Shown here: positions 12,801-22,014 of the stretch, piece by piece
How positions within the stretch are numbered: position 1 is the stretch's first letter
How the letters are laid out: each line of letters starts with the position of its first letter
Source: Desmodesmus armatus
Taxonomy: Eukaryota; Chlorophyta; Chlorophyceae; Sphaeropleales; Scenedesmaceae
DNA length: 64,000 bases
Direction: 5' to 3'
NCBI GenBank assembly: GCA_007449985.2
Contig: VIIQ02000739.1
Span: forward strand, 248,001-312,000
Notes under the pieces: model-generated
The model's database searches: none
Seen by the model: the letters and a program-made list of their open reading frames with translations, nothing else
What the model was told of the DNA's origin: nothing
Translations under genes and position numbers: made by a program

Positions 12801-13196
12801 TTGCAGGAGAAGGCATTTGTGACTGGCCTGCAGGTGGTGCCTTGGGTTGACCCTGGGCGAGGCAGTGCGGCGTCACTGCTGTGTGATTGGCGACAGGTTT
12901 TGGACACTTGTGACTGATATGCCTGGCAAACTTGCTGACACACACATGTACACACCCCACAACAAGTCATTTTGTGGCCGCCTGCCCTGCTGTCTTGCAG
13001 GCCGGCAACGCTGCTGCCAGCTTCCTGGGGCTCACTCCAGCTGCTAGGGTTATCCCAGTCGAGTCAGACGAACCTCAGGTTGCAGCAGCAAAGGACTTGC
13101 TACGAACACAACGCCAGGTGCAGCAGATTGTTACAGGAGGGTTTAGCAGTGTGCTGGCAAACCTTACAGGGGCTTCCCCCAGCGCCACCAGCAGGG

Positions 13197-13227
<31 letters not shown>

Positions 13228-13489
13228 CGCTACCAGCACAGCTGCTGCAATTAGCAGCAGTAGTACCAGCAGAATCGGTGCGGTGCCTAGTGGGGATGGT
13301 GTTGGTGTGGTGGTTGGTGCAGACAGCGGGAAGAGTAGTAGCAGTGTGAGGGTGAAAGAGGGTGGGTTGAGTTTGTTGCAGCAGGATGAGCAGCTGCAGG
13401 AGATGCTGAGGGATGAGGTGATTGAGCAGGTGTCTGAGCAGGATAAGCAGCGCCAGCAACAACAGCAGCAGCAAGCGAATGTGCAGTAG
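8568..13489 (+). CDS. Plastid-targeted FAD amine-oxidase/phytoene-desaturase-like oxidoreductase
   Basis: FAD-dependent oxidoreductase of about 721 residues. Exons: 8568-8697, 8936-9222, 9603-9698, 10023-10186, 10474-10613, 10964-11472, 11841-12191, 13001-13489; phases join throughout. Exon 1 encodes an Arg/Ala/Thr-rich, acid-poor leader typical of a chloroplast transit peptide. Exon 2 has the dinucleotide-binding Rossmann motif VVVGGGWAGYAAALSLA, the acidic end of strand 2 (LLDASENPGGLSS) and MVEPGIKGFW. Exon 6 carries GPIGSLIFDPLVKKL and exon 7 the C-terminal FAD motif region (IPNLYVAGDCV, then QEKAYVTGLQ), continuing into AGNAAASFLG in exon 8. The last exon adds a Ser-rich, Gln-rich tail not found in the core family. 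It belongs with carotene-desaturase-like amine oxidases, but the substrate cannot be assigned; bona fide PDS or ZDS is not claimed. Introns hold CTG/CAG runs and copies of the exon 7 end. Confidence 0.87.
9472..9563 (+). repeat. Intronic (CTG)n run
   Basis: Long CTG tract with TAC and CCG interruptions in intron 2 of the oxidoreductase, ending about 40 nt before the exon 3 acceptor. Confidence 0.9.
11507..11591 (+). repeat. 14-bp minisatellite (ctgtgctgtgcatg)
   Basis: About six direct copies of a 14-bp unit lie directly after the exon 6 donor (11472) of the oxidoreductase gene. Non-coding. Confidence 0.9.
12147..12840 (+). repeat. Six-copy array of the oxidoreductase exon 7 end
   Basis: The 3' end of exon 7 (AAGGGGCTGTCGCAG then 27 nt encoding EKAYVTGLQ and the donor) is repeated five more times in the following intron. 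The 27-nt cores are at 12165-12191, 12295-12321, 12406-12432, 12535-12561, 12674-12702 and 12807-12833. Most copies keep a preceding CAG and a following GTGGG or GTGGT, so they resemble cassette exons. Positions 12241-12330 and 12481-12570 are identical over 90 nt, which shows a 240-bp higher-order duplication. A further shorter copy sits at 10646-10669 in intron 5. Confidence 0.9.
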
Positions 13490-13752
13490 GACGGGGTGTT
13501 GTACACTGGGCGCCGTCTGTGTGGTTTTATCAGGGTTTAGCAGTAGCTGCTGGTAATGCTGGTTGTGTGACATAAGGCCGTGTTGGTAGTTGTTGAACTC
13601 TGTATATATCGAGCACCTGCTGTTCCTTTTTGCTGGGCGGCTGTGGACTTGAACCTAAAATAATCAAAAAGGGACAGCCGCATGTCAACGGCGACGACAG
13701 ACATGCGGCAGGTGCTGCACATGCCTGCATGACTTGATGTCCCTACGGGGTA

Positions 13753-13777
13753 TTCAGGCTTAGCCTGAACCATGTAA
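13753..13777 (+). promoter_or_regulatory. Hairpin followed by TGTAA, oxidoreductase 3' UTR
   Basis: A perfect palindrome with 8-bp arms and one central base (TTCAGGCT-T-AGCCTGAA, 13753-13769) is followed by CCATGTAACAGTAACA with TGTAA at 13773-13777. It lies about 265 nt past the oxidoreductase stop and is probably its poly(A) region. The same element recurs at 47011. Confidence 0.55.
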
Positions 13778-14137
13778 CAGTAACAGTAATGGCCAGAACC
13801 ATGTTGCAGTGACCAATGCGCCCCAGGGCCCCCTTCCAGACAGGCTTCTGCACCCCACTCCAGTTACACGCAAACTTGGGCAGGCCCTTCAGGGAGGGGT
13901 GATGGGCATTACGTTGCTGACAGCCTTGCCCAGAAGCGGGGGTTCAACTTATTTCAGTAGGGTCTCAACTCAGCCAATGCTCTGCAGGCAAGCAGGTGTA
14001 CCATGATAACTGCAAACACTCATCTCTGAGCCATCCACAAAAGATGGATAGCTGCAGTAGCATACAACAGTATCGCGCACCCAACAAGGCAGCAACATGC
14101 TTGAAGCAGCATGCGCTACCCCTCCCCCTCCCCACCA

Positions 14138-17100
14138 TCATTTCTGCAGCTTGAAGCTTGCAGTTGTCTGCTTGAATCCAGTCAAAGCTGGCATAAAGTC
14201 ACTCCCACCCGTCCCTGTGGTCTCCTTCTTGCTCCACCGTGCGATATACTTCGCAGCAAAACCTCTGTGCTGAGCCCTGAACTGCTCCAACTGGTAAACC
14301 GCCTCATCATAAGCCTCCACCAAGCTACTGTTGCTGCCACCTACGTTGCCACCACCACTGCTGCTGCTGCTGCTGCTGCTGCCGCCGCCATCGCTGTCAC
14401 TGCTGCTGCTGCTGCTGCTGCTGCTGCCCAGAGTGCCTGTAAGGTCGTATATAGCTGACCTCACAGATGGTCCTGCCTCTAGGGTGCATAGGAAGGCACG
14501 GTGGCTGGGGGGCATGTGAGCGCGCATGTCCACTAGATACTTCTGTAACCTGTGACAGCAGCACATCAAACGAAGGTGCAGCACGGGAGACACCTGTCAG
14601 TGGTGCGTGGGGTTGCACGCTAGTGTGTGTGGTGGGCCCACATGTCGTTCAGATACATCTGCAATAGCCTGTTCACCACACCGCATGACACACAAGGCCA
14701 GCGTACCGAGGCACAGGTTGAGTAGCTTTGACTGCAGGTCTTCTTGAAACCATACCCATGGCCTGTCAACCCTGCTGCTTCATAGCGGTATGTCTCTGCC
14801 CCATACCCCATCAGCGTACTCACGAGCTAGCCATTACGTATACAGTTTAGTCCACCCATCCAGCAGTGCACCCCATCCCTGGAGACACACTCACCAGCCC
14901 TGTTGGTGCTTGATGCCCAGCACAGCGTCAAAGGCAGGCACAATAGTGGACTGAGCACCTGTCTCTCCGTACAGCTGCTGCGGCTGGTCACCCCACAGGC
15001 CCTCATACACCAGACCGTCCGGCAGGGCAGGATTGTTGCGCCAGCCAGACCTGCAGCGCAGTTGCGGTACATCACACTTGCAGTATGCCACACTCACAGT
15101 ACACCTTTTTACCGCACAAACGTTGTACATCAAAGTGCAGAACAGCCAGGTGTTTGCGACAGAACTGAGCCCAGTGTGACCAAAAAGCTCTTGGGGGGCT
15201 GTCATGCGCTTGTGGCCCACTTATGATTGTAAAGGTCAAACAGTTGTGATTGTACAGGTCAAACAGTTGTGATTGTACAGGTCAAACAGTTGTGATTGTA
15301 TAGGTCAAGCAGTTGTGATTGTATAGGTCAGACAGGCACGGCTTACTCATGTATCATCAAGAGCCCCGTCACTCACATCGGCACCCTGACCCGTTGGTAG
15401 TAGATGTAGGGGTCGCAGTGTTCACCCATGCGGTCCAGCAGCTGCTGCATGGACACCAGACCAGCTGAGATTGTTGACAGATGCTGCTCCATGGCAGCAG
15501 CATCCCTCTGCAGCAAGATCAGTCAATCAACACAACGGCAAGGTAGCAGGACTGGGGTGGTGAGCAAGACCTTACAGGCATGCACGGTCAAACAAAGCAG
15601 CCATTACTGTGGGATAGGCCCATCATTTGCAATGGTGGTCGCGTTGCTCAAGTATGGCACTCAATGGATCTAGCAGCGTTTCAAACGCTTTTGAAGTTTG
15701 CAGATCAGCAGGCTAAGGCCTGTCCACACTCGCACACAGGACAGCAGGAGGCTGCAGGCTCTGAATCCCCTAAGTGCTCTCACCTGTTCTGCTGCAGCTT
15801 GCAAGGGAAGTAGTGCAGCGATGGCGGGTGCAGCAGCTGCCTCGATTGCCACATGTACCAGCCTGAACCATGCCTCGTCCACGCCTCCAAAGAATTGCTG
15901 CAGGTGCAGTTACAGGGCAAGAGGAGACGGCAAGGGGGAAAACAGAGAGGGGATCAACGCACAGCATAGTACTTCCTAGTGCAGCATGCCACAGATTAGG
16001 AAGCAAAGATAGCACATGGTGCTACAACCTGTGCTCTTTCTGAAGGTGACCTCAAGCGACAGCAGTCTCAAAGCAACGTCAAGTTGCTGCGCCGCACCGC
16101 CACATCTGCATGCAACGACCACTTGCCGCAAACACTGTTACTGTTGATGTTGGTTCACGCAGTGCGTGAACACCCTGTAGGGAGCGGATGGGCTTATGGT
16201 GTACAACCACACAGGCACCGCCCCGCTGCATTCACAAGCTGCACCTACATGTTGCACTGCAATGTTCCCCAGCTCTACTGGACGTGTGGTGTCCAGGCGC
16301 CGCCAGTTCATGAGGTTGTACGTGGCATACACCAACACAGGGGCATGTGCAGGGCAGCTGCTACTGTGGCCCAGGGCTTGGCCAGCACTGCTGGCAGGGT
16401 GGAGGGCACAGCAGACCCATCACACCACATGTAGGCCTGCAGACAGGAACACATACATGCGCATCCGGATGCACTCTTCGGAGATCATGTGGTCATCATG
16501 ACATGTGCCTGTTGGTGGCAAGTTACTTGTCAGCACACATGCGAGCAAACCGGCAGCAGGCATCAAATGCCATCACCACACTGTGATGGGCAGCAGTATC
16601 TGCATCATATGCCTGCACTGCCCATGAGCCTTGTTGGTTCCACACACGGTGTGCCAGTTTCTTCGCACCCGTGTACCACTACCAGCACCAGTAATCCATG
16701 TGCACCTACATGACTGATGAACGACAACACCTGGTAAGCCCTCCACAGCATGGGGTCCTGCTGCATCAGCACAGACCCTAACCCTGCATCTGCCTCCTTT
16801 GATTGCTGCTGCAGCTGCTGCGTCGGCTGCCAGTGCAGCGGTACGTGATCATGCTGCTGAATGTGCAGCTGCCGGGGTGAGGTGTAGCTGCTGTTGGCTG
16901 GCTGCAGGGGCTGCTGCAGGTGCTGCTGCCATGCTTCGGCTGCTTCTGGGTGTATTGGGGTCAGCTGCTGCAGGTCAAACTGAGGAAGGCCCTCCTTGAG
17001 CAATCCGCGCAGGTTGCCTGTTGCACAGCAGCGGTACAGTAACAACATGCAACGCTAGGCAGAGCGGCGATGTTGTTGGTGGTGGGTGTGCAGTACTGGA

Positions 17101-17686
17101 GGCTGGACCGCAGCTGTTTTGAAGGACGGGCACCCATAGAGCTGACAAAGCAAGTGAAGGCAGAACATCTGATCTGAGCAGTGAGCTGACAGCACGATTA
17201 CACATGCCTAGTACCGTCCAAGCGACACAATCCTTTCCTGCCATGCTACTGGACAGCCAGTAAGCTGACAGCACAATCTCAGCCCATGATCAGCACTCAC
17301 TGCTCAATGCAAGGTCTGGGAGGTCCCTGATTGCATCTTCAAAGGCCTGCAGCCCTGGAGGCAGCCTGGCATGCAGACAAGGTGTTCATGAGTACTCTTG
17401 ACATGCATATGGCATGATGTTTGACATGCATGTCATGCATTGTGTGGATGGACTTTGAAAGGTCTGTGCAAACAGGGACAGCCCCTCATCTGCCACCCTG
17501 GCGATACACAGTACACAGTGCTCCCATGCACCTGGTCAGGGGGTCTTGCTCCGGCAGGAATGCCCTTTCAGTTGTGACTGACCCAAAGACCGCCTGGGGT
17601 GACAACTTGCAGATGACACTCCGACGTCGCTGGCTGGAGAGGGGTGCAGTGGTACTGCAAAAGTTGAGGTGCAGCAGCGAGCTCAT
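14138..17686 (-). CDS. Indoleamine 2,3-dioxygenase (with a 1-nt frameshift)
   Basis: Haem enzyme that opens the indole ring of tryptophan to N-formylkynurenine, the first step of the kynurenine route. Exons in transcript order: 17686-17532, 17365-17301, 17017-16710, 16436-16249, 15897-15784, 15507-15377, 15050-14895, 14549-14138; about 509 residues if the frame is continuous. Landmarks: FLPEQDPLTR/LPPGLQAFE, FISH/AYMW, YATYNLMNWRRLD, DEAWFRLVHVAIEA, HCDPYIYYQRVR, GLVYEGLWGDQP, GETGAQSTIVPAFD, the proximal haem-ligand region MPPSHRAFLCTLE, and C-terminal GTGGSDFMPAL. A Ser/Gly run interrupts the C-terminal part. The Arg/Ser-rich start (SSQRRRSVICKL) could be an organelle transit peptide. Exon 4 is 188 nt where its two phase-0 borders require 189; the reading frame breaks at the G run at 16340-16343. 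IDO is absent from land plants as far as I know. Confidence 0.94.
15225..15339 (+). repeat. 23-bp tandem repeat, five copies
   Basis: Five degenerate copies of gattgtacaggtcaaacag plus ttgt lie in the intron between IDO exons 6 and 7. Non-coding. Confidence 0.9.
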
Positions 17687-18424
17687 CTTTCAAACACAGG
17701 GCCTCGTGGGGCCTGTAATGCGCTGTGTATCAGCTAGTTATCAATGCCGGACAAAGGCTTCTAGCAGAGAGCCCCAATCAGTTTGAGTTGACGACTTTGC
17801 AACTGATCGAGGAACGATCTGTCGGAACACTGCCGGGACCGACCAAATGCTGACAAGCTTATGAAGTCTTGCAAACGTACGCCAAGATGACATAAGAGAA
17901 AGTAAAAGGCACATATTGGCCGATTCTGGGGTTCTGTTGGGCGGGGGGTCAGCTGGGTACAAGTGGGTCAATGTGTGTGGTCCTTGCTGCAAGTGCTGTC
18001 AATGTCATCGATGGCAAAAGCATTGTGTTGTGTTGTGCACGGTAGGGATACGATTATTTGCTGAAGAAGGTCCAAGATCCACCTCCCGGTGTCCTCCCCC
18101 CCCCCCCCCCCCATTCTGCATCATGCAGGCAGCAGCCTGGAGGCTGACGCAGCAGAGTGCTGATCTGATCGGCATGCTGCCAGCGGTGTACACTGGTCCG
18201 AAAGTGCTGACAACAATCTGGTACACGCACGGTGGTCTAGCCCTTGAGAGTGTTCCGCACAGTCTGTTACACACTACCATAAGCGCCATCATCGCACCCC
18301 AAAACACAGCACCCCAGCCTTGCGCCCCGCACTCCAGCAGCAGCAGCCAACCAGCTGCAGGACCATTGCCGCCATCCTGACAAGGCACAGACTGTTGCAG
18401 CCCATGTCAACGCAGCTGCACTCA
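17687..18424. other. Intergenic region, IDO promoter and WDR12 3' side
   Basis: This lies upstream of the IDO start and downstream of the WDR12 stop (both minus strand). It holds a C homopolymer of about 16 nt near 18097-18112 and a minus-strand TGTAA near 18266-18270 (WDR12 3' UTR). No coding exon was seen. Confidence 0.55.
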
Positions 18425-21400
18425 TCACGGCATGCTGTACACCTGCAGCTTGCAGTCAGAGCCTCCGCTAACAAGGGTCTCACCGCCCCACCACCCCACA
18501 CACAGCACCTTGTCCCCTTCCTTATGCTGCTGCAAGCTGCCCAACGGCACCCCCGTCCTGATGTCCCAAAGCTTCACCGCACCATCGTGCCCACCAGTAA
18601 CCATGTGGTAGCTGCTTTCTGGCCTCCATGCAATACTGCTGATCCAGCCCTCATGCGCAGTGTACGCCTTCACAGCGAGCCCCTCCCCAGCCACTCCCCG
18701 AGTGTCCCACACCCGTAGCACCTTATCACTGCCTCCAAAGGCCACCACACTGCTGCTGCCATCTGCTGCGGGTGCTGCCACTGCATACACCGCCTTACTG
18801 CCGTTGTAAGTGTCCGTGTTGGTGCGGGTTTCGACATCATACCTCCGCACAGAGTGGTCCCAGCCACCGCTGTAGACAGTTTCAGCCTGGGGCCAGGTTA
18901 CTGCTGCTATGCAGTGCACATGGCCAGGCAGTGAGGCTGTCGGCTCCAGTGACAGAGGGTCAGAGGGAATGCCAACGCTGCTGCCGTTCTCTACTGCAAC
19001 ACGCCGCTTCTTTTTACTGCCTGCTGCTGCGTCGGCCCCGTCTGCACCTGCCGCTGCTGCTGCTGCCTCGTCTGCAACAGCCTGACCTGCAGGGTGGAAC
19101 AGGACGGACGATTGGCAAGCAGGAATACAAACACAGAAAGCTGTTGCTGCAACATCTAAGCCCTATACGTGGCCTGCTGGTTGTGAGCGGTGAAATCTCA
19201 GGTGGAGTTTATGCCCCTGCATGAGTTCGGTGTCTACTTTCAAAACCAAATGCTGTGTCCGCTCCACCTGCTGCAGTCACAACCAAAGCTGTGCAGCCAA
19301 ACCTGCTGCTAGCGCAACTCAACACCCACTGTCTCTGCCAGGCACTCCAACAAGCCTCAGCTGCATCTGACTTCCAGCACTCTGCAAACACTACCAAAAG
19401 TCCTGGGATCCTCATGCAAGCTGTATGCAAGCCGCACCTGTTCTCCACAGCAGCAGCTGCCCATCCCAGCCGCCGCTGCAGCACCAGCTGCCTGCAGGGT
19501 GTGAGGCCACAGCCTGTACCGCCTCCTTATGCCCCGAGTACTCCGCAACAAGCTGCGGCTGCTGCCCGCTGCTGCTGCTGTGCGCGTCCTTCTTGCTCAC
19601 ACCATTCTGCTGCTGCTGCTGTTGTGAGGACCCAGCTGCACCCAGCGTCCACAGCTTGAGCTTGTGGTCCTTTCCTGCTGACAGCAACAGCTGCTGCTGC
19701 TGCGGGCGGCCGGCTGCTGCTGCAACTGCTGCCAGGGCGTTCACGCCCCCCTTGTGACCTGCAAACTCCTGCAGACACCCTCCAGCACCTGCAGCAAGGA
19801 GAGGGAAGCCAGTGCCAAACAGTCAGGCCGGCAGACGACGCTGTCAAATTAGTGCATCCATATGGCTGGCATGAACAAAGTGTTGACGTCTTACAGGTAC
19901 AAACATGTTGGTTGGTAGGTAGCTACGGCGCACAAGATGTGTTGCCGCAGCTGCACGATGGTAGCTGCTGCTGGGAAGAGCGGACTGAGGAGAGGCACTG
20001 AAAAGACAGGGGACCGCTAATGGGTCACCTACCGTTCCAGAGCCGCACCACGCCGTCTGCTGCACCACTGGCTAAGCAGCTCCCGCTGGCAGCTGCTGCT
20101 ACAGCTGTAACCCTGCAAGCGCACAGCACAACACACCACATCACAGCAGGGTGAATTCAATCCAAGCTGGTTCATGCTCGCCCAGCTGCAGTGAGAGAAA
20201 CAAGTAAGAGCATGTGCAGTACAGCTGTACACACACTGGTAAGTGGACTGAACTGCAGAGCAGACAGCGACGGCACAGCATGTGCATCTTCACTGGATGC
20301 TGTCTGTTACCGCTGCTCTAAAGGTCGCATTCAGCTTGGTGCGGGGTTGTAGTCAACAAGGCACGTCAGCTGCAACCTATTCCCCATCCTGAGGTAGGAC
20401 AACATGACAGGGGTCTCACCAATCATCCTGGGGCATGGCTGTCTTTGGCTCTGGTGGCACAACTGCTGGAACATACTCAACCTCCACCACTGACTCCTGT
20501 TCACGGCAACAGGCGGCACACAAGACACATGCACATCAGCTCAAGCACGACATCTGAGCCCCTCATGCCACTGGGGGTACATGTAAGAGCTGCAAGCTTT
20601 CCTAGTCCAGGGCACTGTAAGTGCCAATGGCTGTTTGGGCTGATTGTGTTTGTGTTACGCCCAACTGAGCAAGGACTCTGTGGTGCTTGGGGCAGCCCCC
20701 TACAACTACAACTGCCAGGACACTGTGGCGCCTGGGGCACCCCACTACTACCACTGGCTGCCGTGGCCGCCACTGCTGCTGCTGAAACTGCTGCTGCCGC
20801 CGTCGCTCCTGCTGCTGCTATGTGCTTGCTGTTGTGCAAGGACAGCGCATGGGGACCCACCGGAGAAATGTTGTGCTCCAGCAGGTGCTGCTCCAGGCTT
20901 TTGCGCACCAGCTCTCCATCAATGATGAAGTCAAAGGGGCGCACAGGGTCTGCAGGTGCATGTATCATGCATGGACACCATACATCAGATTAGTGGGGTG
21001 CGGTAAGGATGTTGAAAGGTTCTTCTGGCATGACATGGCAGATGCATAGGCAGCACATGATGCATCTGTGGCCTCGCTCCCGGCACATGTGCTACTCACG
21101 CACATGACCCACTCAACACAAGGTTACCAATGGTTACTACTGTCTACTACTGTGCGTCATGTTTGGAGTGCCGACAAGGCCGTGTACTGGCTATGGCATC
21201 AGCTGCAGCAGCTGCCGCTGCTGCAGCAGCTGCAGACGAGACTTTGGTGCGCAAGTGCTGCTCACCAAGTGCCAGCAGGTGATTGATGATCTGTGATAGC
21301 CCGTAGCGCTTCAGGGACGCTGGTACGGCCTGTAGGCACGACAGCACTTTGTTGACGTCTAGGCACTTGCTTGTGATGAGTAGCAGTAGCAGCAGCAGCA

Positions 21401-21509
21401 GCAGTAGCAGCAGCCGAACAGCAGCACCCACCACTTCAGTCTGGGGAACCTGCAGCTCCTGCGGCAGCTTGGTCACAAAGGTGACCAAAACCTGTTTCTC
21501 CTCGTTCAT
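18425..21509 (-). CDS. WDR12: WDR12/Ytm1 ribosome biogenesis WD40 protein
   Basis: Nucleolar WD40 protein of the PeBoW (Pes1-Bop1-WDR12; Nop7-Erb1-Ytm1 in yeast) complex needed for 27S pre-rRNA processing and 60S assembly. Exons in transcript order: 21509-21435, 21329-21266, 20949-20861, 20496-20420, 20112-20033, 19788-19438, 19086-18425; all borders are GT-AG and in phase, giving 465 residues. The N-terminal NLE domain is clear: VTFVTKLPQELQVPQTE, VPASLKRYGLSQIINHLLAL, PFDFIIDGELVRKSLEQH, VEVEYVPAVVPP. WD repeats follow, for example SGAADGVVRLWNG, LLSAGKDHKLKLWTLG, CSGGWDGQLLLWRTG, VYSGGWDHSVRRYDVE and VTGGHDGAVKLWDIRTG. A basic KKKRR stretch after an Ala-rich linker may be a nuclear/nucleolar signal. 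The family's usual length is about 420, so the extra length comes from Gln/Ala linkers. Confidence 0.96.
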
Positions 21510-22014
21510 TTTGCAGCCTCTGCGATAACTGTGTGTATGTCTGCGGAAACGCTGAACTGGTCACTGATGGCTGTGCTGCTGTTGATGGGCTATCGGAAAC
21601 AGGACGTGAGATATCAGCTGGTGATCTGACAAAACAATATGCTAGTATATTCTTGACACCGCTTGAAGTCAACCGCGTTCATGGACAACCATGAATGCGG
21701 TTGTGTCCTAGGGGTGCTAACACCTCTCAACACACAGAAGACACAACCACATTGGATGTTTATGCTGGCATCACCTCCGCTCATGTTGATGTAGAGCACG
21801 TTTCATACTGACTTGTTGCACCTTCACCAGCAGGCCCTGAGGGAGATCCACAGCCATGGTTGCTGTGCCCACTCATGTCTTGGTGAGCTCGTGCCTTGCA
21901 ACCAAAGCCAACAAAAATAATCTTGTCTCTGCATCGCTGACTGGCACAGTGCTGTGTGGTCATGCAGTACTTATAGCAACTGCTCATTGACACCACGCAT
22001 TGTTGTGTGTGCAG
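21510..22014. other. Divergent intergenic region, WDR12 / LRR gene
   Basis: Upstream of WDR12 (-) and of the first recognised LRR-gene exon (+). It probably holds both promoters and the missing first exon of the LRR gene. Nothing else was recognised. Confidence 0.45.

Noticed and set aside
13630..13675. Possible tRNA T-arm (GGTTCAAGTCC on the minus strand)
   Set aside because: The five bases before the loop do not pair with those after it, and no D or anticodon arm or acceptor stem is present.
16580..16620. Minus-strand exon reading AYDADTAAH after the IDO FISH segment
   Set aside because: It fits the splice border, but the exon at 16436 gives FISH/AYMW, matches the family and carries the frame on; the other runs into a stop.
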